Shown: positions 11,442 through 24,257 of the stretch, in pieces | Layout of the letters: each line of letters starts with the position of its first letter | Position numbering within the stretch: position 1 is the first letter of the stretch | Assembly: GCA_017562135.1 (NCBI GenBank) | Contig: QEYB01000388.1 | Span: 1 to 64,000, forward strand | Source of the DNA: Dipylidium caninum | Lineage: Eukaryota; Platyhelminthes; Cestoda; Cyclophyllidea; Dipylidiidae | Reading direction: 5' to 3' | DNA length: 64,000 nt | Notes under the pieces: model-generated | What the model saw: only the letters and a program-made list of their open reading frames with translations | The model's database searches: none | Told to the model about the DNA's origin: nothing | Program-made: the position numbers and the translations under genes

Positions 11442-12680
11442 TATGGCAACTTCAACACTGCTCGCGACCTGAGCCATCCTCCAAAGACGAGTGGATGCGG
11501 ACGGCTGGTGAAGAAGAAGAGGAGGAGGAGGAGGAAAAAACAAAAGAAGAAGCATAAAACAAGAAATGAAGGAGGAGGGCAAGGGAACGAAGGGGAGGGA
11601 AGGGAAGGGAAGGGAAGCAAAGGGTGGGGGAGAGGATTTGGCGGTAGCAGCAGCAGCAGCAACATTGTGTGTGACAAGGGATTGCGTCGATGTAGCTCCT
11701 CTCTCATTCCTCTCCACACCTCGCCCCCTCCCCATCCCCCTTTCACGCACACACCCACACTCCACTGTCACTAAGGGTCTTGTCAACATCATCCGACGCC
11801 CCCGTTCAATCCACTGTCCACTGACGAATAATGACATCCACTGACGATGTGTCAAGTCATCTCGGAGCACCGAGTTCACCGAGTTCACCGAGTTCACCGT
11901 CTTCCCTGTCATTGACTCGACTTCTCTCATTTCCGCTTTCACCTCAACTCGCCTCCCCCGACCTAATCTCCTTCCCATACTCATACTCCATCACGTCCAC
12001 CGCCCCTGACACGTCCTCGTGAGACCTTTGGAGGGCACAACGGACGTGCCTCACTGACGAGTCTCGTGCAGCCCCTTCACTCACCACCACCTCTCGCCTC
12101 CTCTCCTTCCCTCCTCTCCCTCCCTCCCTCCTCTCTCTCCCCATCGGACACGGAGGCGACACGGCGAGGCGAATCCTCAAAACGCCCACCTCTTCCTCAT
12201 CACATGATGTGACGCGGCGTCCAACAGGACTGCAGTGGCGACGAGGTGGGCAAGAGAGTGGGAGGCGGTGGAAGAGAGGATCGCGAGGCCTCCAGAGAGG
12301 ACGAAATGTGGCCCGTTGAACGGGAGGAGCAGGGCGAGGAAAACAGAGGCGGAAGGAAGGAAGGAAGGAAGGAAGGAAGGAAGGAAGGAAGGAAGGAAGG
12401 AAGGAAGGAAGGAAGGAAGGAAGGAAGGAAGGAAGGAAGGAGGGGGATGGAGAGCAGCAGTCGCACTTCACAAGGTCCTCGAAATCTCCAATGGACTTGT
12501 TAAACGCGTCTTCTGTTGTCGTGGCAAGTAGGTGGTCGAGACACAACCATGCGGTTGAGCCATTCTCCTCCTATTCCTCCTCCTCCACCACCTCCTCCGC
12601 CTTCCCCTACTCGTTCTCTTCCTCCCTCTCTATCCTCTTCCTTCGCTTTTTGCTCTTGATCTCTTATTCTTGAAATGCTG
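11442..12680 (+). repeat. Repeat block R2, copy 1
   Basis: Inverted counterpart at 19479-20108. The left edge is ggcaacttcaacactgctcgc and the right edge is cttgaaatgctgc. The inverted copy lacks about 560-640 bp of this block (from about 11797 into the GGAA array), with the junction inside the GGAA/TTCC tract. No coding content is recognised; a 222-codon minus-strand frame here is broken in the other copy. Confidence 0.88.
12351..12440. repeat. (GGAA)22 microsatellite
   Basis: A perfect tetranucleotide run of about 22 units, against about 7 at the matching place in the inverted copy (19716-19745). Confidence 0.95.
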
Positions 12681-13170
12681 CGGGCGTCAAAATAGATAGA
12701 GTGGACGTAGGCGAGAGAATGCGTCAGAAAAAGAAATGTCCCAGAGAAGTGGTTTTCATGACGAAGAGATGCGAAATTTGCATAGACGCACAGGACTGAG
12801 GGACTCTGCTTGCACAGTGGTGGCATTCGGCCTGATTGCCCGAGCTCTTCTCCACTCCGCCTTCGGTTCGGAGGGTCGCACCGCGTCCCCGAGACACCGA
12901 GGCAGGAGGAGGGGGGCAGCAGACGGCTAGCGGCTGGCGGCTGGCGGCAATTCAACGCTGCCGATTGATCCTGCAGTGCTGTCCATGCCACCGACTCGCC
13001 CGCCATGCCATCAGGCACTGCATGACGGTGCGCCGTGGCCGGGCTGGTCGTCTCGCCGTCAGTCGGCGCCTCTTGAAGCGGACTGCAGAGCTGTCACTGG
13101 AGTGCTCAAACGGACACAAATACGCCGTTGCAACCAACTGACAAGACGGTGGTCGCAGAGAAGGAATGCG

Positions 13171-13300
13171 GCGGGGGATGAAGGGAAGGGAAGGGGAGGG
13201 GGGCGTAGGATGGAGGGAAGGGGAGGGGGGGGGAGGGAGGGGGAGGGGAGGGGAGGGGAGGGGAGGGAGGGGAGGGGAGGGGGGAGGGGAAGGAAAGAGA
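13171..13300. repeat. (GGGGA)n purine tract
   Basis: An imperfect pentamer array of more than 100 bp. In copy 2 (37040-37100) it is only about 60 bp long. Confidence 0.85.
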
Positions 13301-14034
13301 CGGCGAGAGGCGAGGCGAAGGTAGTAACGAGGCGGTGCAAAAAAGCGAGAAGGCGGACTGGGTAAAGCGATGCATGAATGGAGTCATCTGCCACTTGAAT
13401 GACAACTTCAGTGCCACCTGCGACACATTCACGATGTGGTGACATGCTCCAACTCGTCCATTTGATCCTCCTCCACCACCACCTCAGTCGCAAGCGCCTC
13501 TGCACCCACAGACAGGTGAGTGCATCGACGCCCGTCGTCTCTCGATCGTCTCTCGAAGTCTTCTGTTCCCTTCCCTTCCATCCCCTTCTCCTTCCTCTCC
13601 ACCCCTTCCTTCCATCACCATCCTTCGCCTCCTCTTTCTTCGCCTCCTCTTTCTTCGCCTCCTCTTGCCTCGCCTCCGCGGTCCCCCACCTTCACCCTCA
13701 TTCGTCCGAGGGTCGCATGTCAGGCAGGCAGGTGAAGGGAGGGAGGACCGCGCTGCTGGTGCAGGAGGCTGGTGAACGCGACCGTGGGAGCACTTGGAAG
13801 AGCGGACCAAGGACTGCGACCACTTGGTCGACTTCGGTGGGCGCAGAGGCGGGTGGTGAGGAGGGCGCGATTGAAGACGTGCTCGCGACAACCGGACTGA
13901 GGCGTAGGGACTCAGGTGCTCGTCTCCACGGCCTGTCCTCCACTGCGGGTGGTGGATCGGCGGTGCCAACGTCTCCTCGCAAGACGTTGGGGAGTGGAGC
14001 GGCGCAGGGAGGGTCGACCGGGTGAGGGGAATGT

Positions 14035-14101
14035 GAGACAGGCGGGAGGGTGGAGGGTGGAGGGTGGAGGGGAGGGTGGAGGGTGGAGGGTGGAGGGTGG
14101 A
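14035..14101. repeat. (GGTGGAG)n heptamer array
   Basis: About eight imperfect heptamers. It lies inside the segment deleted from copy 2 of R3. Confidence 0.8.
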
Positions 14102-14492
14102 GAGTGAAGGTGGCGTGTAGAGGAGAGGAGTGTAACGAAAAGTAGGGGTGAAGGAGGCGAGAGTGGAATGGGCGGTTGGAGAGTCGTGTCGTCAACTTGT
14201 CGTCGTTCGAGGCGGTGCAGGTGGCGGAGACAGCGGAGACGGCGGAGACGGCGGAGACGGCTGAGGCGGCGTCGTTGAGAAAACCAGGCTTAAACGACTC
14301 AGTGTGGGGACACGCGGTGCGAGGGAGGCGCCTTGACGCCTGAGTAGCGAGACCGCGTTGGCAGGTGAGAGGTAGCGTGTGAGGGGTGAAAGGGGTGAAA
14401 AATGACCGTCGTTGGAGCGGTCGACCGCACGAGTCGCCTCCCTGTGGATGTGGTGCTGTGTTGCATACGCGGTGTGTGCAAGCGTGTGTGTT

Positions 14493-14551
14493 GGAGGGAG
14501 GGAGGGAGGGAGGGAGGGAGGGAGGGAGGGAGGGAGGGAGGGAGGGAGGGC
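14493..14551. repeat. (GGGA)n tetramer array
   Basis: About 14 units. It marks the right-hand breakpoint of the deletion in copy 2, where a longer compound GGGA array occupies 37525-37612. Confidence 0.9.
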
Positions 14552-15314
14552 AGGCGCGTCTCGGTGTGTGAATGCGTCAAACGTAGTGCGCATGTTCACT
14601 CGTGTGTCGGCGTCGGACTGCACCGAGGCTGTGGAGGCGGTGGCGACGGTGGAGCAGTCCGAGTTTGCGGACCGACTCAGCGGACCTCACAGACGACGGC
14701 CGGCCGCGCGGCCGTTTGGGCGACGCACGAGTGAGGACTGAGTGGAAGAGACTCGAATGACTGCAGTCGAGTCGAGCATGGTTGTGTCAGCGGTGCCACG
14801 AGTTGTCGCGTGTGCTGATGGCAAACACGCCAGGCTGTTCTCCTCCCCCGGTCGCCTCCCTTCGAAGGAATGTGGACGCCCATCGTTGCACCGACCTGTC
14901 AACAACGCGTTGACAACACGTGTGGACTTGGAGTGCTTGTGAAGGGGGCGACCATGTCCACGAGTTTTATGCTTTGGACAGGCCTTTGTGGTCTGCCGGG
15001 TTCACGAGTGATGCACGGCGGCCAGTTGACGTGCCGCGTGTGGCCACCTGGTTGACCGCTTCGTTGACCGCTTCGTTGGCCACCTTCTCGTGTCCCTCTG
15101 ACCTGACCACCGTCTGTGCCGCGACCTCGGAGACAACCGCGTTGTGGCAGCTGCGCTTTGGCCTCCTCGAGCGTGCAGCCTCTGCGTGGTCCGGCACGTC
15201 TCTGTGGCAGACGTGGACACTGCGAGAGGAGGACGCGGACGAGGAGGGCAGCAGTGACAGCCAGTGCCAAGCAGGTGGGCTACGAAGTGCTGCGTGGCAT
15301 CCGCAGCCTAACCT

Positions 15315-15317
15315 GTC

Positions 15318-15352
<35 letters not shown>

Positions 15353-15443
15353 CGTGGTCGTGGTCGTCGTCGTCGTGGTCGAACATACCGCGTGACAGAG
15401 ACGCAGCGGTGGACAGGTGGACAGGTGGACAGGTGGACAGGTG
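15315..15443. repeat. (GGTCGT)n and (GGACAGGT)n arrays
   Basis: A hexamer array (15315-15381) that translates as alternating Ser-Trp or Arg-Gly depending on frame, then an octamer array (15412-15443). Copy 2 has fewer octamer units. Confidence 0.85.
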
Positions 15444-15967
15444 GAGGGTGGCACGAGGACGTGGGGATGCTGACCCTTCCCGTCCCACCAACTACCTCCA
15501 ACCAGCGCGTCCCGACCTGCAGACGTGAGGTGGCATGTGCCGAGGTGCGCGGAGGCAGAGTTGCCCGTCCGTGTGGATGTGTATGCGGCGACTGTGTCTC
15601 CTCTCCTCGCGGCTGCCAGGGCAATTCGATCGAGAAGGAGGGTTCTCGTCATTCATCAGGCTGCCATGTGAGCGGTGTCAGGCGCCCCACAGACACGTGT
15701 GCTCCTTCAATGTGCATCCTCTCGTGATCCCCGGTAGAGGGAGAGCGGAAGGAGGAGTAGGAGTAGAGTAGGAGTAGGAGTAGGAGGAGGTGGAGGTGGA
15801 GGTGGTGGAGGGGGTAGAGGCAGAAGAGGAGGCGGAAGCGAGGAAGGAGAAGCAAAGGGATGTGGGCGAGCAGTCGGCTGCACAGGCAGTGTGCGCCACC
15901 ATCCCTCCATTGAGGCAGAACTTGGTGGCAGCCAAGTTCTGTGACCCCCGAATGAGGTGGGGAAGGG

Positions 15968-16060
15968 AGGAAGGCGGGAGGGAGGGAGGGAGGGAAGGAG
16001 GGAGGGAAGGAGGGAGAGAAGGAGGGAAGGACGGAAAGAGGCAAGGAAGGAGGAGGGAGG
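15968..16060. repeat. (GGGA)/(GGAA) imperfect array
   Basis: A purine-only imperfect tetramer run, also present in copy 2 at about 39056-39150. Confidence 0.85.
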
Positions 16061-16734
16061 CGAGACGAAATGTCACAAGTGTTGCGTGTGAAGCTGACAA
16101 GGCGGTGGTGCAGAGGACTGGTTGGCTGGGCGTTGGCGTTGGCTTCGGCGGTGATTTTGGCGTTGGCGCTGGTGGGGCAGAATGGTGTGGGAGGCAGTTT
16201 AAGAGGCAGGTGACAGTGGAGCTTTCTCGGACCCACGTCCGTCAGTGCTTGTCACGGCCTGACCACGTGAGGCGAGTCACGATGCCTTGACAGAGTCGTC
16301 GTCTGACGGGCGAGGACGGACACCTCGTGAGGCAAGTGCCTCTGCGCCCCACTGACGAGGTGGTGGGCCACGCCTCTCTGCACGGTGCGAACGTCGTCGT
16401 CAGCGTCAGTGCCTCGGTGGGTGGAGTGGGAAGCGTGCGGTGACAGGGGATCAGCGGTCAGCGTTGCACACTTGTCGGACAGGCGTTGGGATGGGAGCGT
16501 CGGGGTGAGGCGAGGCGAGGCGAGGCGAGTCACGGATTGTGGGCGCAGCAGGCAGATGCAGCCGACGGAGGTGGAGCGGAGCAGGGACAGGATGGAGAGG
16601 ATGGAGAAGAGGCTGTCACGCACGGGCCGAAGAGGGGAGGCTGAAATGGAGGCGATAGCATGGGCTTCCTCCAAGACGTCGGCTAAGCGCATTGCACAAG
16701 GCCTTGCTGTTGGGCGAGATGAAGCAGGAAGAAT

Positions 16735-16812
16735 CGTCGTCGTCGTCGTCTCGTCGTCTCGTCGTCTCGTCGTCTCGTCGTCTCGTCGTCTCGTCGTCTC
16801 GTCGTCTCGTCA
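16735..16812. repeat. (CTCGTCGT)n octamer array
   Basis: About eight octamer units after a short CGT run. Copy 2 (39835-39892) has fewer units and lacks the CGT run. Confidence 0.85.
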
Positions 16813-16892
16813 TCCTGTCTCTGCCCTTTCCGCTCTCCAGTGGGAGTTTTCGGGGCAGCAGACCGAGCGCCCGTGTCGTGAGTTCCTGCGGG

Positions 16893-16960
16893 TGTGTGTG
16901 TGTGTGCGTGTGTGCGTGTGTGCGTGTGTGCGTGTGTGCGTGTGTGCGTGTGTGGGTGTG
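16893..16960. repeat. (GTGTGTGC)n octamer array
   Basis: GT-rich array with a C in every eighth place. Copy 2 (39971-40020) is shorter by two units. Confidence 0.85.
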
Positions 16961-17291
16961 TCACGACGTGTGTGCGACGCGCGGAGAGCGGAGGAACGTG
17001 CGCCCGACCACCACGTGCACGGAGGACAGCGGTGGTGAAGTGATGAAGTGGCGAAGCTGTCATCGGCGGTCGAGAGGGGCATTTCTCCGGCGCACTAAGG
17101 CCGGTCCCGCTTTGTCGCCTGCCGTAAACACCTCCGAAGATGGAAAAGGGCAGTGCGACGCGGAGCTCCTCGCAGGCCGAGTTGTCACCACGCGCGGCGA
17201 CGGATGCCTCCACTGTGCACTTCTTTGTCGGACGAGGGTGCGTTGTTGCTCACTCTCATCTGATTTGACGTGAGCACCGGACATCGGAAGT

Positions 17292-17417
17292 GGACGGGGA
17301 CGGGGACGGGGACGGGGACGGGGACGGGGACGGGGACGGGGACGGGGGGGACGGGGACGGGGACGGGGACGGGGACGGGGACGGGGACGGGGACGGGGAC
17401 GGGACGGGGACGGGGAC
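17292..17417. repeat. (GGGGAC)n hexamer array, quadruplex-prone
   Basis: About 21 units of GGGGAC, with one GGGGGGG interruption at 17344. Closely spaced runs of four guanines separated by two bases meet the usual pattern for G-quadruplex formation on the plus strand. The same locus in copy 2 (40357-40421) has about 11 units. Confidence 0.9.
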
Positions 17418-17575
17418 AGCACACATCGTCGGTGTCCACGAGTAGTGGGAGACGTGGAGGAAGCCCTCGGTGCAGTGCGGTGCAGTGCCGGAGGAGGTGA
17501 AGTGCCTCCTGAGGGAATCTACCTCTCGTTGTCGAGTCGTCGTACTGTGGAGGAATCGTGGAAGTGGAGGCTCCA

Positions 17576-19478
17576 GGAGAATGAAGCGGAAACTGTTGGC
17601 AATTCTACAAGCCCCCTGTGGTTGCGAGATCATTCACACCTCGACTTGATACCTCGTACTTTCGAAGCGGTGGTATAATTAGAATGGTTATAGAAATTAT
17701 CAATCTACCCCTTCAAATCATACTTTCATGACATTTTTTACTGTTTTGTGCGTCATCCGGTGCTACTGCACCAACCCTTACGCGCCACGTACTTTAATTC
17801 TTGTCAGCCGGTTAGCAGGACAGTGACGTTTGTTGACATTTCGCGTTATCCAGCCTCCTGCGCCCGAATGTCCTGTTTACGTCATGTCAGTTGTACATCA
17901 TCTTTCGACGTGAAGCCATTTTTCGTGTTGTCGATTGATTTGTGTGTTTTATTGCCTTATTGCCGAGCGGATTGTCCGCATTCCCAGGCCCCTCCAGCCC
18001 TTCCGACACTCCCATCCCCATTTCCTCATGATTTCCACCTGCTTTAAACCATCATCAGTGCGAACATGTCATTTCGTCCTCAGCCCCCGTGTCGTGAGTG
18101 GTATCCTGTGCTGTGCTGGGTAGGCTGAGTATTTTATTTTTCTGTAACATTTTCTACCTTCTCATTGTTAGGCTGCAAAATGGGGAAAGGCCTCATCGCG
18201 TCTTTGTGGTGTGCGTTTGGACCAAAGCATTGGGACTTTCGTTGGACGGGGCGAGGACGCGCCTTAAGCCGTGCTTATGACTCACATTCGTCCCAGGCGA
18301 TGACTCATCCCCGCACCGGCAGCCAATGGAGTTTGAGGCGAAATCGATGATTAATCGACACGAGCCGCCTCCCCGAGGACGACATTAAGAAAGATTTCAA
18401 GACAATTTTGCCCCACTGCGCACCTTTCGACGGCTTAGATGACTCAATCACCGCCCTCCCCCGCCTCCTCCACTCTCCCACAGCGCTGTCTGATAGTCCA
18501 AGGCCTTGAATAGCCCGCGTGATTCAGCAGATAACTGTCCAACCGCTTAACTTCAGTGTGAACTTCAGGCCCCTTGCAACAGACGTCATGATTTCGACAG
18601 TGGCGGCACGGGACCGCGGGTAATTGGAAGTTGGAAGAGGGGGGTGTGGGGGATGTGGGGGCTACAACAAGGTCCTGGAAGTCGATCTGCTTAAAAATCA
18701 ACACAGACTGTCTAAATATTTATTTTAACCGTCTCTGGGGTATACAACTCTAACGGTTTCCGTAAATCATTGTCAGGTGGCATGTGTGCCACACGTTCCC
18801 ACACTAACTGACTCACCCAGTCGTGCAATAAACATCTCACTCTCCCTCCTCCACTGAGGGCGGCTTCTTCCGTGACGTCGAGTTGGAGGAGGCGCATCCC
18901 CTCAGTCCCTTTTAGCACGTAGGGAGAACTCCGAGATCTTGAACGCAGATATTCCAATGGAGTGTGGAGTAGGAGGATTTTGTCATCCGGATGGCTGTCA
19001 CTGAACACAGCGTTGGGTTAGAGAGAGAGAGAGAGAGAGGTAGAGAAGGAGCAATTTTCTTGCATATACTACTTATTTCTGTATAGGACGACGTCTGTTT
19101 CGAGGAGGGTGGGTGAGCCGGTCTTCCATGCACCGTTGGAGTGTTATTGTCTGGTCACGCGCTTCAACCGCGCCAGCTTACCATTTCGTGGTGAAATGGA
19201 CAAGTAAGTCGTGAAAACCATCGGACTTTATCCCTTGGGAGCCGAGAATTGCCCAGAAGTGAGGGTTTGATATGGCGAGCAGTCTTGCATCGCCGCGTCG
19301 ACAAGCTTGTCTGGGCAGAGAAGAAGGAGGGTAGAGAAGGGATAAGAATGAGACAATGACAAACAAACAGTGCATTTGAAAATAAGTAGTAAAATCGATC
19401 GGCAACTGCCAATGGGAGTCCATCTTTCCCCAAATAAAAGCTTTTAATTACAGATTTTCATCATTATTATCGCTAGCA
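17576..19478. other. Spacer between R3 and the inverted R2 copy
   Basis: Ordinary-composition DNA with no supported gene and no second copy in the window. A short (GA)n run lies at 19021-19039. Open frames are all at or below 99 codons and lack motifs. Confidence 0.5.
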
Positions 19479-20108
19479 GCATTTCAAGAATAAGAGATCA
19501 AGAGCAAAAAGCGAAGGAAGAGGATAGAGAGGGAGGAAGAGGACGAGTAGGGGAAGGCGGAGGAGGTGGTGGAGGAGGAGGAATAGGAGGAGAATGGCTC
19601 AACCGCATGGTTGTGTCTCGACCACCTACTTGCCACGACAACAGAAGACGCGTTTAACAAGTCCATTGGAGATTTCGAGGACCTTGTGAAGTGCGACTGC
19701 TGCTCTCCATGCCCCTCCTTCCTTCCTTCCTTCCTTCCTTCCTTCGTCGGATGATGTTGACAAGACCCTTAGTGACAGTGGAGTGTGGGTGTGTGCGTGA
19801 AAGGGGGGGGATGGGGGAGGGGGGCGAGGTGTGGAGAGGAATGAGAGAGGAGCTACATCGACGCAATCCCTTGTCACACACAATGTTGCTGCTGCTGCTG
19901 CTACCGCCAAATCCTCTCCCCCACCCTTTGCTTCCCTTCCCTTCCCTTCCCTCCCCTTCGTTCCCTTCCCCTCCTCCTTCATTTCTTGTTTTATGCTTCT
20001 TCTTTTGTTTTTTCCTCCTCCTCTTCTTCTTCTTCACCAGCCGTCCGCATCCACTCGTCTTTGGAGGATGGCTCAGGTCGCGAGCAGTGTTGAAGTTGCC
20101 ATCGAAAT
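19479..20108 (-). repeat. Repeat block R2, inverted truncated copy
   Basis: Reverse complement of 11442-12680 lacking roughly half of it. The junction is at 19745, where TTCC repeats meet gtcggatgatgttgacaag, which corresponds to about 11796 in copy 1. Confidence 0.88.
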
Positions 20109-21288
20109 CCTCCACCTCTCACCATCGTGTCAACAACATCCTTTTCGCTGGCATCCACCCACCTTTGACATTCTCCATGCTTTCCTGACTTGGACAGGCT
20201 CCATTTGCCCTCCATCACTGCTTCCGATGATGATAACATGATTCGGTGACCTCGAATCCAACCCTCCTTTTTAACTCCAACCTCGTCTGCCTTACGTTTG
20301 ATTCTACTCCTACCCGGTGTGCCGGCTTTTGTCCACTAGACACGTCGAATCACCTCACACCGTCTTCGTCTTCCTCCGCCAGACGAGATGCGCCCTCAAG
20401 CACAGAGTTTAGGCGTCTCCCTCGAATTATTCACCTCGCAGTATGGCTTTAAAGGTCGTGAGATGACACATTCTGCCCCGAGAAGACAAAGTAATGACTT
20501 CACCTCCTCCGCAGATGGGAATTCTGCCCCCCAGGAGGGCAGTAAAGTGCCCAGTCGTCTTCTCCCACCACAGCCGTGTCTCATTCCCATCCACTCGCGG
20601 TGAACGTGGGGCGAGACGGCGGCGGTGGCGGTGGCGGAGCATTAAGAGGCGGTCCGCCTCCCGTCGAGGGAAATGCCAATTGCATCGTCGTGCATGCCGT
20701 CGCCCCACTCTACGCCGCTGTATGACTTTCTGTGAAGATGTTTTCCCAAAAACGAGTCGACGGCGATTGATTGAGAACAATGTCTGTCAAGGCAATGACA
20801 AGGTTATACGACTTGTCAGACTGTAGTGGATACATTTTCGCCAGGGGTTTGAATGCACTTTTCCCTTTGACAAGTGATATCCTCTCTCTTGTCAATTCAT
20901 TTGACAAGAGTGAGGATAATTTTGAAAATATTTTCGTCAGTTGTTTCAATGTCTTTAACTACAGCAAAGTAATGTTGTTGTCGCGGTGAAGTGATATGTT
21001 TAGAACGGTGGTTGGTATTACATTTGACGAGGAGAAAAGCGAAAGGAGGTGAGACGATTGCCCACAAATCAAAGAATCAAATTGAGTTGTAAAAGATCTA
21101 TTTTAAATCGGGGCACTACCAAAAATAGGTAATTAGCGGTGTATTTTTTAACAAATGAGGGATACTAGTCCATATAATAAGAAAAAATGCAGTCGAGGCA
21201 CTTTGAACACGTTAACGAGACGACGAAGACTTTGTTGTCAACCTACTAATTTGAACAGCGCGATTTAAGTAGTGTAATAAGTCATCAA
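20109..21288. other. Unique segment between inverted R2 and R1
   Basis: Not homologous to the segment in the same place in copy 1 (9918-11441). The last 180 bp (about 21105-21288) resemble, with many changes, the segment 22020-22195. Shared features include gaacacgtt-acgagacga and the aagtagt-taa-aagtc-tcaag end. I take this as an older repeat family. No gene is recognised. Confidence 0.5.
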
Positions 21289-22731
21289 GATTTGCCACTT
21301 CTGGCTGATTTCCTCTACAGGAGTCGCTCATTTTGCCGAGTTTTAAACCCACACGACTCGAATGACCGTTTGGCTGTTCACAAAACGCTCAAAGTGCAGA
21401 ATCCCACCACACTGAGCGCATCATCTTCTCTTCCCGAATCTCTGCTTCTGATGTCGCCCCGCCCGGTCCATCTCGCATCACCTTCCGCCTCTTCCCATTA
21501 ACCTTCTTCTCAACTCTCCACTTCTCCTTGCCCCCAGTAATAAGTCTTCTTCTCAGAAATGATGCAACTTCGTGGCGATTCAGACGCACGCCATCGCTGC
21601 TCCCAATGCGTCGCACCAAAAGCATTTCCCCCATGCGATGAGGCATCCACGGCTCGAGTTTCCTCCCAGTGCATGCATGCGATGCATTGGGCCCTTCTGC
21701 ACCCCCCCCCCTCCGTCTTGTGCTCCGACGATCTGAGTGGGCAATGGCCGCGATTCACGCGGGCGGCCTCGACTTCGACTGGAAGGTCGGCCAAATCGTT
21801 GAGGAAGTTCCACGAAAACATCACCAAAACAAAGTGTGACCAACCAAATCCAACTCCACTTCTCCTTCAAGCCTTCGTTCCCATCTACAACACATTTCTC
21901 GTATGTACTTCAAATGCGTGATCGTCTGTTCAGATAAAATACTACCAAATAGTTCTGAGGTGCACGTCTATTTCCGCCATTTCAAATTGGCCACACAATC
22001 AACACTGCAGGACTAAACGGCATATATTTTTTGCACTAAATTGGAGGTAAAAGTCCACATAATAGGGAGGAAGGTAGGTTAGGTGCTGTGAACACGTTGA
22101 CGAGACGAAGGAAGGTGGAAGGCCGCCCTTCACTTGGCTACCAACCCACTACTTTGACGCGACCTTTTCAGTAGTATAACAAGTCGTCAAGGTTGTTCTG
22201 TGAAAAAGCAAAATAAATGTTCGCAGTAGACATAGGATCAGATGAGTATGTTGACAAAGACGGAGGAAGCATGGGGAAGAGGCGTGTGCACAAATCGCAG
22301 GGGGGCGTCGTCTTTCAGTGGTTGGTGCTTGTCACTCCCTCCACCTCCACCGCCATCGCCATCGCCACCGCCACCGCCACCGCCACCGCCACCGCCACCG
22401 CCACCGCCACCTCCCACACTTGAACGCACATGACAGACACAGGTGTCGGTGTCTGTGCGGATGCGGGTGCGGATGCAGGTGCGGAGGAGTTGGCACAGCG
22501 AGTGGACGATCACGCGACCGCGACCGCGAGAGACGAGAGGTGAGAGGCGAGAGACGAGAGACGTGGAACACGACGCGGATGAGCTTGTCTCCTCGAAGAC
22601 CCCAGGTCGGTGGTGAGGACGGCGATTGGCGGGAGTGGAAGTGGGAGAAATGACGATCGTGTTAGGCGATGCGGCGATGTGCTCCACTGCTCGTGTGGGC
22701 CTCGACCCCCTCACCTGACATCGTCTCACGT

Positions 22732-22773
<42 letters not shown>

Positions 22774-23357
22774 CATGACAGCACAGCTCTTCTTCTCTTC
22801 TCTTCTCTTTCCTTTTCTCGCCTTTTTTCGTCTTCCCTCGCCTCGCCTCGCCTCGCCTCGCCTCGCCTCGCCTCGCCTCGCCTCGCCTCGCCTCGCCTCG
22901 TCCCGTCACTTGGCGACACAACACGTGCAACCGCACATCTCGATGCCCCACCCGGAGGATGTGAGATGTTGGGCCATCGGAGCTGGCTGCTTCGACGTTG
23001 AGTTGGCCGCAAGGTTTGCGAGCAACACTGGCAGCCGGTGGACGAGTCGTGATGAATTATTGATGGCCAGGAGGGTCCGCCTGTCTGCCTGTCTGCGTGT
23101 CTGCGTGTCCGCTGCCCACCGCCCTCGACTGTCACTAACGCTCCCAATCGAACACACGCAGTCACTGTCACTGTCTCCACTCCGCGCAGACGCTCTGCAC
23201 GGCCTCATGCGACGCGGCCACTGCCACCTGACTGCGAGGTGTCCGCTGCACGCCGCGTCACTTTGTCCGTGCTCCACTGCCTCCAGTCTGAAGTGCGCCG
23301 ACTGTCCTCGTCTGACTGGTTACTTCATCATTGTCATCATCGCCGCCACCACTGTCT

Positions 23358-23533
23358 CTCCTCTCCTCTCCTCTCCTCTCCTCTCCTCTCCTCTCCTCTC
23401 CTCTCCTCTCTCCTCTCCTCTCCTCTCCTCTCCTCTCCTCTCCTCTCCTCTCCTCGTCCATGCTTTGCTCTCCTCCACGCCACGCCACGCCACGCCACTC
23501 CACTCCACTCCACTCCACTCCACTCCACTCCAC
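23358..23533. repeat. (CTCTC)n and (CCACT)n arrays
   Basis: Counterpart of 7491-7681 in inverted orientation, with a similar order of arrays but different unit counts. Confidence 0.9.
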
Positions 23534-23671
23534 TTCGACGAGCACCTGCTCCCCCCCATCCTCTCCGATCTGGTCCGGTCCGGTGCGAGTCCAGATGATG
23601 GAGGAAGCTGAGGAAACTGAGGAAATCGAGAGGACCACCGCCGTGCTCCTGTCTGTGTCTATGTCCGTCTG

Positions 23672-23712
<41 letters not shown>

Positions 23713-24167
23713 GTCCGTCTGTCTGTCTGTCTATTTATCTGTCCGTAAAAGGATGGTTTTGTGTCTCGTCCAAACGCCTCCTGTTGATGCGTGCGGTGTT
23801 GCCATCGGTGTGAGATCGTCGCTGTTGAGGTCATTGACATGCGAAGCCACTGCAGCCGCCGTGACCGTTGCACTGTCGTGGCATGGCACAGCTCGTCATG
23901 GCGTGGCTTGACATGACTTGACATGGCGTGGCGTGGCGTGGCTGGCGAGAGGTGACGGACGAGGTGACTTGAACTGACCGCTCTCAGGTCGGTGCAGTCC
24001 GACCACGTGAAGGGCAGCCTCGACTCGGTGAATGTGCAGTCCGCCGACTGCCTTCTTCCACCCGCCTCTCAACTGTCCGCTCCCTGTCTGGCGTGAGACG
24101 CGCTACGTGCGGCTGACATTTTGGACGAGGTGTAAGTTATGGCCACAAGACCTTAGCGAAGGGCGCG

Positions 24168-24257
24168 AGTGTGGGGCGTGGGGCGTGGGCGTGGGGCGTG
24201 GGGCGTGGGCGTGGGGCGTGGGGCGTGGGGCGTGGGGCGTGGGGCGTGGGGCGTGGG
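24168..24257. repeat. (GGGCGTG)n heptamer array
   Basis: About 13 imperfect units. The equivalent place in copy 1 (about 6785-6815) has only two or three units. Confidence 0.88.

Larger units (their letters stand above)
12733..17575 (+). repeat. Repeat block R3, copy 1
   Basis: A 4.8-kb unit repeated in the same orientation at 36600-40580. The left edge is aaatgtcccagagaagtgg and the right edge lies just after aatcgtggaagtg. Copy 2 is shorter, chiefly because about 790 bp (about 13738-14525) are missing between two GGGA-rich tracts, and because several tandem arrays are shorter. R3 begins only about 52 bp after the end of R2. Frames of about 200 codons (for example 14920-15528) are preserved in both copies but overlap equally long frames on the other strand and contain no recognised domain. 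Confidence 0.9.

Noticed and set aside
14920..15528. 202-codon frame preserved in both R3 copies
   Set aside because: The reverse strand is open over the same bases, the peptide ends in Ser-Trp and Gly-Gln repeat artefacts, and no domain is visible.
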